The notes beneath the pieces are model-generated. The model did not search any database and was not told the DNA's origin. It was given only the letters and a program-made list of their open reading frames with translations. This document shows positions 9,475 through 18,662 of a DNA stretch of 64,000 nt, one piece after another; the first letter of the stretch is position 1, and every line of letters starts with the position of its first letter. Source of the stretch: Porticoccus hydrocarbonoclasticus MCTG13d (lineage in GTDB: Bacteria; Pseudomonadota; Gammaproteobacteria; Pseudomonadales; Porticoccaceae). The position numbers and the translations under genes are program-made. Location of the stretch: positions 744,001 through 808,000 of the forward strand of contig NZ_JQMM01000001.1 of assembly GCF_000744735.1 (NCBI RefSeq), in the 5' to 3' direction.

Positions 9475-11985
9475 ATGAGTGTTGATATCCAGTCTGAGTT
9501 CAGGCGTGATGCGCTGTTTGATCGCAGTCTGGAGAATGTGTTGCTCAACACCCAAACGGTGGGCGTGTTGTTGCTGGACAGTCGTCTGGTGATCAGATAC
9601 TGGAATCAATGGTTGGGAGACTGGACCGGTATGTCGCCGGCAGATGTAGCCCAGCGCGCTTTTGACTCACTGTTCCCCGCTCTGGTTGGCGGTCCATTTG
9701 CCCAGGCGATAGATGAGGCCTTGTTTCAGGGTGTCGATACCCATTGGAATCAACGGGAGAATCCGGATTTTCTCGATTCGACCGATTCGATCATGGCAGG
9801 CAATCGTCGCGAGTTGCCCCTGCATCGCGTGAGCTTTACACCACTGGAATTACCCGATGTCGGCCACTGTTGTCTGATTCAGATAGACGAAGCGCCGTTT
9901 GACGCAACGCTGGATAAGGCGGTGCTCAAAGAGGAGTCCCGGCGAACGCCGACTTCAGCCGGTCAACGGTTTTCCGCCTACCTGGACACCGATCAGGTGC
10001 CCCTGCTGTTGCTGGACAGTCACCACCTTGTTCTGGATGGGAACGCACCACTGGAAGCCCTGTTTGGTTACAGTATTAGGCAACTAAAAAACAGACCGTT
10101 GCGGGTTTTGCTGCCGAGCATTAGTGCCGAGCTTGCCGATGATATCAAGGTGGTGCTGGAGGGCGGCGAAGAAAGGGAGCAGGGGGTTGCCCTGGAAGGG
10201 GCTACTGCGGATGGTGAAAACCTGTTGCTCAGGGTGAGCTGTTTCCCGTCCGTTACTCATCGTGATTGTCATGTGTTGCTGTTTCAGGATATTACACTTC
10301 AGTCGGCCAATCTTGAGGCCTTGTTCCATCAGCGAAAATTAATCAATACGGTGTTCAGTCAAGTGGTGGACGGTATTTTGTTGACCGACCGACACGGTCT
10401 TGTCGAGCATCTCAACCCCATTGGCATGGAACTGCTGGGCATCAACGATCCCCAGCCCAACCGTTATATTGATGATCTGATGACCTTGCTCAGTGAGTCC
10501 GGTGAGCCTGTGGAATCCCCCTGCCGGTCGGCTCTGACCCGCGGCAAGCCCGTCTCTGTTGTCGATAACGCCATGCTTTCTGTGCCGGGCCAACAACCTT
10601 TTCCAGTGGTAGCCACGGCGACACCACTGCGCAACCGGCTCAATCAGGTAACTGGTACCGTATTGGTGTTTCGCTCTGTCAGTGAAGCGCGACGGATCTC
10701 GACCCGCCTTACTTGGCAGGCGACTCACGACCCTCTCACTCAGTTGGCCAACCGTCGCCATCTGGAGAATGAGATCCTGCGGTCCATTGATGTGGCGCAC
10801 TCAGACGACAGTACCCATACCCTGTTGTACATCGACCTCTATAATTTCTCCGTCATCAATGACACCTGCGGTCACAATGCCGGGGATGAGTTGCTCTGCC
10901 AGTTTGCCCGATTGCTCGAAAAGCAGGCCGAAAGCAGGGATGTGGTGGCGAGAATTGGCAACGATGAGTTTGCACTGTTACTGAATGATCGCACGGTGGA
11001 AGAGAGCCGTGAGGTCGCAGAGCAGCTCCTCTGGCAGATCAAGGCGTTCAGTTTTCCTTGGGAGGAGCGGCGCCTGAAGATAGGTGCCAGCATTGGTGCC
11101 AAGGTGATTGACCGCAATACAGTTTCTGAAATTGATGTGCTGGTGGCGGCAGGCACGTCCTGTGCTGCTGCCAAGGAATCGGGTCGCAATCGGATCAACT
11201 TTCAGTATCGCAGTGTCGAGGTGGCAGAGCGCCACAGTCTCGCTGAATGGATCCCCGTGATTACCGACGCGCTGGAGGAGGATCGCTTTGTCTTGTACTG
11301 CCAGCCGATTGTGCCGGTGGCAAGTCAGGACAAGGCCGCAGTTCGGCACTATGAAGTGCTGGTTCGCATGGTTGATCGCGATGGTTCCATCATCCTGCCG
11401 GGAAAATTCATTCCCGCCGCCGAGCATTATGGTTTGGTGGAAGAAATCGATCGCTGGGTGCTGAACAATATCTTCGCCTACCTGGAAAACAGTGCAAAGG
11501 CTGACCAGCGCTTCGCCGTAAATCTCTCAGGTAACACGATCAGTGATGAGGATCTTAAGGATTACATCATTGGCAAGTTTGAGACCACCGGTGTCAGTCC
11601 TTCGCAGTTGCAATTTGAAGTGACAGAGACCGCTGCTATCAGGCATTTCGACCGTGCCATGGACCTGATTCATGCCCTCAAGGACCTGGGTTGTTATTTT
11701 TCACTGGATGATTTTGGTAGCGGTCTCTCGTCACTGGGCTATCTCAAGGAGCTGCCGGTGGATTACCTGAAAATTGATGGCAGTTTCATCCGGACCATGG
11801 AATTAAACGAAGTGGGCTACTCCATGGTCAGCACCATTAATCACCTGGGGCATATCATGGGTATTGCTACTATTGCCGAATGTGTGGAAAACAGTACCCA
11901 GTTATCGATGCTTCAGGAAATTGGTGTGGATTACGCTCAGGGTTTTCTGATTGCCCGCCCGAAGCCGTTGGTTCAATTATCCTGA
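9475..11985 (+). CDS. PAS-PAS-PAS-GGDEF-EAL protein, probable cyclic-di-GMP phosphodiesterase
   Basis: The 836-residue protein has two or three PAS-like sensory segments in the first 400 residues. A GGDEF domain starts at ATHDPLTQLANRR (about 412) and an EAL domain runs from about 590 to 830. The diguanylate cyclase signature is degenerate, ARIGNDEFALLL (about 492), with Asn for the second Gly, so synthesis of cyclic-di-GMP is doubtful. The EAL domain looks competent: YEVLVRM in place of EALxR, FAVNLSG, FEVTETAA, DDFGSGLSSL, VDYLKIDGSF, IAECVEN and YAQGF. No membrane segments are seen, so it is probably cytoplasmic. It is convergent with and overlaps the PfkB gene by nine bases. Confidence 0.88.
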   Translation: MSVDIQSEFRRDALFDRSLENVLLNTQTVGVLLLDSRLVIRYWNQWLGDWTGMSPADVAQRAFDSLFPALVGGPFAQAIDEALFQGVDTHWNQRENPDFLDSTDSIMAGNRRELPLHRVSFTPLELPDVGHCCLIQIDEAPFDATLDKAVLKEESRRTPTSAGQRFSAYLDTDQVPLLLLDSHHLVLDGNAPLEALFGYSIRQLKNRPLRVLLPSISAELADDIKVVLEGGEEREQGVALEGATADGENLLLRVSCFPSVTHRDCHVLLFQDITLQSANLEALFHQRKLINTVFSQVVDGILLTDRHGLVEHLNPIGMELLGINDPQPNRYIDDLMTLLSESGEPVESPCRSALTRGKPVSVVDNAMLSVPGQQPFPVVATATPLRNRLNQVTGTVLVFRSVSEARRISTRLTWQATHDPLTQLANRRHLENEILRSIDVAHSDDSTHTLLYIDLYNFSVINDTCGHNAGDELLCQFARLLEKQAESRDVVARIGNDEFALLLNDRTVEESREVAEQLLWQIKAFSFPWEERRLKIGASIGAKVIDRNTVSEIDVLVAAGTSCAAAKESGRNRINFQYRSVEVAERHSLAEWIPVITDALEEDRFVLYCQPIVPVASQDKAAVRHYEVLVRMVDRDGSIILPGKFIPAAEHYGLVEEIDRWVLNNIFAYLENSAKADQRFAVNLSGNTISDEDLKDYIIGKFETTGVSPSQLQFEVTETAAIRHFDRAMDLIHALKDLGCYFSLDDFGSGLSSLGYLKELPVDYLKIDGSFIRTMELNEVGYSMVSTINHLGHIMGIATIAECVENSTQLSMLQEIGVDYAQGFLIARPKPLVQLS

Positions 11986-13008
11986 TTCAGCTGCTGCGCC
12001 GACATGACCATTGTCGAGCAGGTTGAGCAGATGCGGGTATTGTTGATGGTCGAGTCGGGGACCATATTGGCTGACCACGCTGGCTGATGCCATGCTGGCG
12101 AGATGGCCGGCCACCTCGTGGCTGTGACCCTGTGTGATGGCGTAGAGAAACGCACCGGCAAACATATCGCCGGCACCGTTACTGTCCACGGCGGTCACGG
12201 GGTAAGGCGGGATAGGGATCAGGGCATTGCCGTCGTAAACCAGAGCACCCTCCGCGCCGAGCGTGATAACAAAGGTTTTGGCGATCGTCTGAAGTCTTTC
12301 GGCGGCGGTGTCCAATATGTCTGTTCCGGTCCAGCCCAGTGCTTCGTCGCTGTTGCAAAACAGTAAATCGACCTGCTCACCGATCATGTCCTGCAGGCCG
12401 CCTTTGAAAAAAGCCACCATGCCGGGATCCGAGAGGCTCAGGGCCGTTTTGACGCCCTGCTGTTCGGCGATCTCCCTGGCGCGGATAGCTGCAGCACGGC
12501 CGGTTTCTGACGTGACCAGATAACCCTCGAGGTAAAGGTATTCCGACTGTGCGATCGCCTCGTGATTCAGCTCGGTTTCGGACAGGGTTTCGCTGATGCC
12601 GAGATAGGTGTTCATGGAGCGTTCGGCATCCGGTGTAATCAGTACTAGGCATTTACCGGTAATACCACTCGGCAGTTCACCATCGGTGTGGTAATCCACG
12701 CCGGCATTACTCAGGTCATCGAGGTAAAAGCGGCCGTTGTCGTCGTTGGCCACCTTGCAGGAGTAGAATGTCTTGCCACCAAAACAGCTAACCGCAATGA
12801 TGGTGTTGGCGGCGGAGCCTCCGCTCGCTCTGCGACAGGCCGTCAGGTGATCCGAGAGTTGCTCCACCAGTTCAGACTGGCGCTCCTCATCGACCAGAGT
12901 CATGAGACCCTTGTCAACGCTGAGTTGTTGCAGGTCGTTATCGGTGACCTCTATCTCAGTATCCACCAGCGCGGCGCCGATACCATAGACGTGATATTTC
13001 TTTTTCAT
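11977..13008 (-). CDS. PfkB-family carbohydrate/nucleoside kinase, adenosine kinase-like
   Basis: This is a ribokinase-fold ATP-dependent kinase of 343 residues. It has the N-terminal GIGAALVDTE segment, the substrate-binding GGSAANT motif (about residues 63-69) and the C-terminal PfkB signature DSNGAGDMFAGAF with its catalytic Asp in GAGD. Proteobacterial proteins of this type are often annotated as adenosine kinase, but substrate cannot be settled from sequence, and a sugar such as fructose or ribose remains possible. It diverges from the PBP1b gene. Confidence 0.88.
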   Translation of the reverse strand: MKKKYHVYGIGAALVDTEIEVTDNDLQQLSVDKGLMTLVDEERQSELVEQLSDHLTACRRASGGSAANTIIAVSCFGGKTFYSCKVANDDNGRFYLDDLSNAGVDYHTDGELPSGITGKCLVLITPDAERSMNTYLGISETLSETELNHEAIAQSEYLYLEGYLVTSETGRAAAIRAREIAEQQGVKTALSLSDPGMVAFFKGGLQDMIGEQVDLLFCNSDEALGWTGTDILDTAAERLQTIAKTFVITLGAEGALVYDGNALIPIPPYPVTAVDSNGAGDMFAGAFLYAITQGHSHEVAGHLASMASASVVSQYGPRLDHQQYPHLLNLLDNGHVGAAAESG

Positions 13009-13020
13009 AAACTTGTGGCA

Positions 13021-13048
13021 TTGAGGAAATCGACGGGGCGGCTATTAT
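13021..13048 (+). promoter_or_regulatory. candidate promoter for mrcB
   Basis: TTGAGG and TATTAT are separated by 16 bases and lie about 72 bases before the mrcB start. The -10 sits in the loop of a 6-bp GC dyad (CGGGGC at 13034-13039, GCCCCG at 13049-13054). This is a moderate match only. Confidence 0.4.
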
Positions 13049-13120
13049 GCCCCGCTGACATCAGGAGTAAAGGTCGCCGGGCAGATACATTGTTGGCGAT
13101 GTGGTAATTTGCAGGAGAAT

Positions 13121-15442
13121 ATGGTGGCCAGAAGGCGAAAGAAAAGCAGCAAGCGGGTGACCCGGGTACGCAGTGGACGACGCTGGCTAACAGGTCTGCT
13201 GATATTGCTAACTCTGATTGCAGCGGTGTCACTGCTGGTACTCGACGCCATGGTGTATCAGAAGTTTTCCGGGAAGAAATGGTCCCTTGCCTCCCATGTC
13301 TACAGCCGGGCACTGGAATTGTACCCCGGCCAGGCGCTCGCCCGTAAAGACTTGCAGTGGGAGCTGGAGAAGCTGGGCTACCAGCGGGTCACTGCCGCAA
13401 AAAAACCGGGGCAGTACAGCGTGGCGGCCGAACGAATCGAGCTGTTTTCCCGGGGGTTTGAGTTTTGGGATGGCAAGGAATCCGCCCAATTGATGCGGTT
13501 GAGTTTTGCCGGCCAGAAAATCCGTGCGCTGACCGATGCCACTGGCAAACCTGTTGATCTGGCTCGACTTGAGCCGATGGTGATGGGTGGCATCTACCCT
13601 GCCCACAAAGAGGATCGGGAGCTGGTCAAGCTCAGCCAGTTGCCGCCATCGCTGGCTGATGCACTGCTGGCCGTGGAGGACCAGAATTTCTACGACCATT
13701 ACGGTGTTTCCTTTCGGGGCATTGCCCGCGCCATGCTGGCGAACCTGAAACAGGGCCGTGTGGCCCAGGGCGGTAGCACGTTGACCCAGCAGCTGGTCAA
13801 AAATTTCTACCTGAGTCACGAGCGCACCCTGTCGCGGAAACTGATGGAAGTGGTCATGGCTGTGATGCTGGAAATGCATTTCAGCAAGGACGAAATTCTC
13901 GAAACCTACATCAATGAAGTCTATCTGGGGCAGTCAGGTGCTCGGGCGGTGCACGGCTTTGGTTTGGCCAGCCGCCATTATTTCCAGCAGTCGATAACCG
14001 ATCTGGATGTGCACCAGGTAGCGCTGCTGGTGGGTATGGTCAAAGGTGCCTCCTACTACAATCCGTGGCGTCAGCCGGAGCGGGCCATGGCCCGCCGTAA
14101 TCTGGTGTTGGGAATGATGGCTGAGCAGGGCTTGCTGGATGCCGAGAGAGCCCGCTTGGCTCAGCAGCAGCCGCTGGATGTGATGGCGCAGTCCGATGGG
14201 GGCGGGCGTTGGCAGTACCCGGCGTATCTGGAGCTGGTGAAGCGCCAGCTGCGTCAGGATTACAAGGAGTCAGACCTGCAGACCGAGGGGCTGCGGATCT
14301 TCACTCACTTTGACCCTCAGGTACAACGCAAACTGGAACAGCGGATGACCAGCCGTATCGGCAACCTTGAATCCGGTTACCGTATCGAGCAGGGCAAGTT
14401 GCAGGGCGCTGCCGTGATTGTCCGGGTCGGAGCCGGGGAAGTGGTCGCCGTGGCCGGTGATCGACAGGCGGGTTATGCCGGTTTCAACCGCGCCCTGGAT
14501 GCGCGACGCCAGATCGGTTCCACAATCAAACCGGCGGTTTATCTCAGCGCCCTGTCCCAGCCATCTCGTTATACCATCGCATCCATGATTGATGACAGCG
14601 AGCTATCCGTGAATTTGCCCAATGGCGATGTTTGGCAACCAAAGAATTACGCGCGGGAAAGTCACGGTCCGGTACCGCTCTATGAAGCGCTGGCCAATTC
14701 CTATAATCAGGCCACCGCCCGATTGGGAATGGATGTTGGCGTCGATCGCGTAGCCGAGACGGTCAGGCAGTTGGGTTATCAGGGCTCACTGCCGGCACTG
14801 CCGTCCCTGACCCTGGGGGCTGTGGCCATGTCTCCTCTGGAGGTCTCTCAAATTTATCATACGATTGCAGCCAATGGTTTCTACTCGCCACTGCGCGCCA
14901 TTAACTCGGTTTTTACCTCCGTCAATGTGCCACTGAAACGCTACCCCTTCGAGGGGGAGCAGCGTCTTGATCCAAAATCCATGCACCTCCTGCACTATGC
15001 ATTGCAGGTTGTCTTACGCGAAGGTACCGGAAAAACGGCCTATCAACGGCTGCCGGGGGAGCTGATGTTGGGCGGAAAAACCGGTACCACTAACGATCAG
15101 CGAGACAGCTGGTTTGCCGGCTTCAGCGGCAATTATCTGAGCGTGGTCTGGTTGGGGCGGGACGACAATGGCATGATGCCCTTGACCGGCGGCACTGGTG
15201 CTCTGCAGCTCTGGACCGACATTATGACGACGCTGGACAATCGCTCCATGGTTTTCAATCAGCCTGAGGGCGTTAGCTATTATTGGGTCGAACCCGAGGC
15301 TGGCCTCCTTAGTAGAGAGGGTTGTGCTGGTGCCAGGTACCTGCCGTTTATCGATGGCAGCCAGCCTACCCGGCAAAGTACCTGTCGCCCGAGTGCGATT
15401 GACGGCGTCATGGATTGGTTAAAGGATAAATTTCGATGGTAA
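13121..15442 (+). CDS. mrcB: bifunctional penicillin-binding protein 1b (glycosyltransferase/transpeptidase)
   Basis: Class A PBP1b polymerises lipid II into glycan strands and cross-links the peptides. The start at 13121 (MVARRRKKSSKRV) is preceded by AGGAG at 13113-13117; a TTG four codons upstream would place that sequence inside the gene. A short basic cytoplasmic tail is followed by a membrane helix (about residues 24-46), a UB2H-like region and the glycosyltransferase domain. That domain has the catalytic Glu in AVEDQNFYDHYG (about 187) and GGSTLTQQLVKN. The transpeptidase domain has the nucleophile in GSTIKPAVY (about 467), SYNQ and KTGTT. About 773 residues is normal. It overlaps a TPR lipoprotein gene by seven bases. 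Confidence 0.96.
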   Translation: MVARRRKKSSKRVTRVRSGRRWLTGLLILLTLIAAVSLLVLDAMVYQKFSGKKWSLASHVYSRALELYPGQALARKDLQWELEKLGYQRVTAAKKPGQYSVAAERIELFSRGFEFWDGKESAQLMRLSFAGQKIRALTDATGKPVDLARLEPMVMGGIYPAHKEDRELVKLSQLPPSLADALLAVEDQNFYDHYGVSFRGIARAMLANLKQGRVAQGGSTLTQQLVKNFYLSHERTLSRKLMEVVMAVMLEMHFSKDEILETYINEVYLGQSGARAVHGFGLASRHYFQQSITDLDVHQVALLVGMVKGASYYNPWRQPERAMARRNLVLGMMAEQGLLDAERARLAQQQPLDVMAQSDGGGRWQYPAYLELVKRQLRQDYKESDLQTEGLRIFTHFDPQVQRKLEQRMTSRIGNLESGYRIEQGKLQGAAVIVRVGAGEVVAVAGDRQAGYAGFNRALDARRQIGSTIKPAVYLSALSQPSRYTIASMIDDSELSVNLPNGDVWQPKNYARESHGPVPLYEALANSYNQATARLGMDVGVDRVAETVRQLGYQGSLPALPSLTLGAVAMSPLEVSQIYHTIAANGFYSPLRAINSVFTSVNVPLKRYPFEGEQRLDPKSMHLLHYALQVVLREGTGKTAYQRLPGELMLGGKTGTTNDQRDSWFAGFSGNYLSVVWLGRDDNGMMPLTGGTGALQLWTDIMTTLDNRSMVFNQPEGVSYYWVEPEAGLLSREGCAGARYLPFIDGSQPTRQSTCRPSAIDGVMDWLKDKFRW

Positions 15443-15927
15443 ACCCTATTCCTAAAGGCCTCCTGTTCGTGGTGTGGATGGTCGTTGCACTGGTCAGTGG
15501 TTGTGCGCCTGTTTATGCGCCCATCACTGAGTCGGGTTCCACTCCGCCACCGGAGGCTACCCCACCGTCGCCAGAAACCGAGCGGTCTCCGCCGGTTGCT
15601 GTGCCCGATGACGACGATAGGCGAATCACCCCTTCAGAGCCGGTTCAAGTGGCGCCAGGGGGCGCGGTAAGACGCCTGCTTGAAGAAGCCTGGCGGTACA
15701 ATAAAGCCGGGGATTATGATCGCTCGAATGCCGTGGCTGAACGAGCGCTGCGTATTAATCATACTGAGCCGGAGGTCTATCTCGTGATGGCGTCTAACTA
15801 TTTTGCCATGACCCGGTTGAGCCTGGCGGAACAACTGGCGCGACAGGGCCTACCTCTGGCCGGGCGGAATCCTGCCGTCAAGGCTGACCTCCAGTCACTG
15901 CTCGCGCGCATCAATGCACTTAAGTAG
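15436..15927 (+). CDS. lpoP: TPR outer-membrane lipoprotein, probable PBP1b activator LpoP
   Basis: The N-terminus is a lipoprotein signal peptide with lipobox LVSGC (Cys at about residue 24). It is followed by a Pro/Ser/Glu-rich linker (about 35-75) and a C-terminal helical region from about 76 with tetratricopeptide-like repeats (EEAWRYNKAGDYDRSNAVAE; LVMASNYFAMTRLSLAEQ). The start codon overlaps the mrcB stop, so the products are made together. In Pseudomonas aeruginosa the PBP1b activator LpoP is a TPR lipoprotein encoded next to the PBP1b gene, and this protein has the same build and position. The function is inferred from that parallel. The 163-residue size is small. Confidence 0.72.
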   Translation: MVNPIPKGLLFVVWMVVALVSGCAPVYAPITESGSTPPPEATPPSPETERSPPVAVPDDDDRRITPSEPVQVAPGGAVRRLLEEAWRYNKAGDYDRSNAVAERALRINHTEPEVYLVMASNYFAMTRLSLAEQLARQGLPLAGRNPAVKADLQSLLARINALK

Positions 15928-16033
15928 CACGACAGTAGCGCGATTTTCTTTAGATGTTGAGATCGACTTGTTTTTCCAGTTATTTCAGAACACTATCAGC
16001 ATTTAAACAAAATCAAGCGTGGCCAGCCACACG

Positions 16034-18295
16034 ATGAATAACAGCGGATCGACCGACAACTTGCGAGCAAACTCTGACAGGGGACTGACCGCTGTGCGTG
16101 AAATGACGCTGGCTTTCTCGCGGGATGCCATTAAAACGTTTCTGCACACCGTCCACGATCGTCTCATCGACTATGCCCAGAAACCCTCTGAAGAAACACG
16201 GGGTTTTGAGTTCCTCCATGCAAGGTCGCAAATCAGCAACCGGCACAATGAAATACTGCGTATTTTCGTGCGCGAGATGGATCGTTATTTTGATCAGTTC
16301 GCCTCCGGCGAGTTGCATGATCCCGCAGTTGAGGGCAGTGGTGATGAAACGCTGGCACTGATGAATCAGGATGTGCTTGAGGAGGATCTGGCGCTGTCGG
16401 CAATTCGCACCAGGGCCAGTGTGGATTATACGGAACCGTTGTGGGTGCTGACGCGCCGCATGACCAGATTGGTCGGGGGAAAAAGCACGGAGCACCGGGT
16501 GCCTGTCTCACCGGGATGTTTTTGTCAGGCGTTGCAGCGATCCCTTGCGGATATCGATATCGAATTGCCCGTAAAGCTGGTGATCTACAAATTGTTTGAC
16601 CGGCAGTTTGTCAGGCAGCTGGCGGAGCTCTACGGGCAGTGCTCTGTACGACTTGAAGAACTCGGCGTGCTTCCGGATCTTCGCTATCAGATCCACAAGG
16701 CAGAATCGGCTGACTCTGCCCGGTTCACCGGCGCGCAGCCGCAGCGGCGACGTGTCCCTCAGTCGCCATCGCTGCAGATTCCGACACTGGAGGATGTCGT
16801 ATCGCCTGCCCCGCTGGCATTGCCTTCGGAGCAGCTCTCCCCCGCCGAATACCAGAACCAGCTGCTCGACAGTATCCAGCTATTGCAGGATCGCCTGGTG
16901 GCTCGAACACCGGATCAGCGACGCGAGCTCACGGGACAGCCACTGCAATATTCGGCGCGTCAGCTGGTCGAGGCGGCGGTTCAGTTACAGCAATTCAATC
17001 AATTGATGGCTGCGGATGTTCTGGAGGCTGCCCGGGAGATCAAACCCTTTGACATAGCGCGTGCCAGAGAGCAACTGGTCAACCAGCTACAGCAGATCAC
17101 GGACTCGAAAGAGACCCCGGCGCTTGGCACAGACGATGCCCGTATTATCGACCTGGTGGGTATGCTGTTCGAGTACATTCTCAATGATGAGCAGATTCCC
17201 GACTGCGTCAAGGCCCTGCTCAGTTACCTGCATACACCTTTTTTAAAGCTGGCGTTTGCCGAGTCTGACTTTTTCCGCCGACAAGATCATCCGGCCCGAT
17301 TGTTGCTGAATACGTTGGCTGATGCTGGCGCCAAATGGGTCAGTAACGATGGCTCTTGTGAATTCGACATGCTCGAACAAATCAGAAAAACGGTTCGTAC
17401 CGTGCTCGATCATCAGGACGTCGATACCCGGTTAATGGCGTCGCTGTTGATGAGCATCAATAGCTTCGTACAGAAAGTAGAGCTGCGGGTGAAGCTGCTG
17501 GAGAAGCGGGCCATGGAGCAAGCCCGTGGTGAAGACCAGTTGTATGAAGTCAAACAGCGGGTCAACCGGGAGATCCACCGGCGTGTTGCTGAAAAAGATA
17601 TTCCCTCCGCTCCCTTATTGTTCCTGTTGCAGCCCTGGACCGACTACATGGTGCTGGTACTGCTCCGTTTTGGCGATGCCGGTGAAGCCTGGAGACAGAG
17701 CCTTGAACTGATTGACGATATGCTCTGGGGGCTCGAGTTGACGGGCGCCGAGAGTGAATGGCGGCGCTGGCGTCAGCATTACCCCTGGATGGAGTCACAA
17801 ATCCAGAAGGGTTTCGACATGATCGGCTACGACGCCAATAAAGCGTTCAAGCTGAAGCGCTCCATTGATCGTATTTATCAATTGCGAGAGAAAAATCTGC
17901 AGCCAGAGGCCGCACCCGCAGAGCTGCGCAACAAGCTAGTGCAACTGGCTGAGCGGCGTGCAAATGAGCGCACCCGGTCCACCGATCAGGAGAAGGTCGT
18001 GCTGGAAAAATTGCGACTGCTGGAGTTTGGCAGTTGGTTTCAATTCCGCGACGGGCGCCGTGAAAAAGTGGCCTGGTTTAATCCGGACTCCATGCAGTTT
18101 CTATTTGTTGATCAAACAGGCAAGCGCACCGGCATGAAAAGTGGTCAGCAATTGGCGCAGGCAATACTCGCCGGTGATCTGCAAATCGTGACGGGCAAAA
18201 CCAAGCCGTTGGTGGAGCGCACCATGGAGACCATTTTTAAGGATTTGAACCTGCAGGTTCAGTCGGTTTCCCAAAAGGACCGTCATGTGGGTTGA
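16034..18295 (+). CDS. DUF1631 family protein
   Basis: This protein of about 753 residues is largely helical and charged, has no signal peptide or membrane helix, and matches the DUF1631 family of gammaproteobacteria. I know no proven biochemical activity for the family. The C-terminal part (WFQFRDGRREKVAWFNPDS... FVDQTGKRTGMKS) resembles a small PilZ-like or Sm-like beta barrel, which together with the following PilZ gene hints at a cyclic-di-GMP-linked role. Starts are uncertain: GTG at 16019 is in frame, but ATG at 16034 (MNNSGSTDN) was preferred; neither has a clear ribosome-binding site. The gene overlaps the PilZ gene by 11 bases. Confidence 0.75.
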   Translation: MNNSGSTDNLRANSDRGLTAVREMTLAFSRDAIKTFLHTVHDRLIDYAQKPSEETRGFEFLHARSQISNRHNEILRIFVREMDRYFDQFASGELHDPAVEGSGDETLALMNQDVLEEDLALSAIRTRASVDYTEPLWVLTRRMTRLVGGKSTEHRVPVSPGCFCQALQRSLADIDIELPVKLVIYKLFDRQFVRQLAELYGQCSVRLEELGVLPDLRYQIHKAESADSARFTGAQPQRRRVPQSPSLQIPTLEDVVSPAPLALPSEQLSPAEYQNQLLDSIQLLQDRLVARTPDQRRELTGQPLQYSARQLVEAAVQLQQFNQLMAADVLEAAREIKPFDIARAREQLVNQLQQITDSKETPALGTDDARIIDLVGMLFEYILNDEQIPDCVKALLSYLHTPFLKLAFAESDFFRRQDHPARLLLNTLADAGAKWVSNDGSCEFDMLEQIRKTVRTVLDHQDVDTRLMASLLMSINSFVQKVELRVKLLEKRAMEQARGEDQLYEVKQRVNREIHRRVAEKDIPSAPLLFLLQPWTDYMVLVLLRFGDAGEAWRQSLELIDDMLWGLELTGAESEWRRWRQHYPWMESQIQKGFDMIGYDANKAFKLKRSIDRIYQLREKNLQPEAAPAELRNKLVQLAERRANERTRSTDQEKVVLEKLRLLEFGSWFQFRDGRREKVAWFNPDSMQFLFVDQTGKRTGMKSGQQLAQAILAGDLQIVTGKTKPLVERTMETIFKDLNLQVQSVSQKDRHVG

Positions 18296-18662
18296 GCATG
18301 AGCGCAGGTGCTCAACACGCCACCAGCTGAATGTTGAGGTTGACGTGGTCGATCAGTTCAGCAGAGATTTACTCGGCATGTTGGTGGATGTTCATCTGGA
18401 GGGATTTCTGATGATGGGCGAGCTGTCTTTCCGTCCGAACAGGCTCTATCAGGTGGCTCTGGTCGCCCATGTTCCCGATCGTCAGCTCGAGGTGATCCCG
18501 ATGGGTATTGATTGCCTGTGGACCCGGGCCATGGGTCAACAGGACAGGGTCTGGGCGGGCTGCCAGATTGTGGATCTTGCCCCGCAGGCCTGTGAACAGC
18601 TTGCCCGATTGATTGAAGACTTTTCTTCCGATCACTCGGTTCCAGCAGGCCGGGTGCTGTAG
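18285..18662 (+). CDS. PilZ-domain protein, probable cyclic-di-GMP receptor
   Basis: The 125-residue protein is essentially one PilZ domain. The N-terminal RRCSTRHQ supplies the RxxxR c-di-GMP-binding motif, and DVHLEGF stands where D/NxSxxG normally occurs, with His-Leu in the middle, so binding may be weaker or altered. It overlaps the DUF1631 gene by 11 bases in a different frame, implying coupled translation and a shared task. Its 3' end overlaps the convergent methyltransferase gene by 31 bases. Confidence 0.78.
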   Translation: MWVEHERRCSTRHQLNVEVDVVDQFSRDLLGMLVDVHLEGFLMMGELSFRPNRLYQVALVAHVPDRQLEVIPMGIDCLWTRAMGQQDRVWAGCQIVDLAPQACEQLARLIEDFSSDHSVPAGRVL

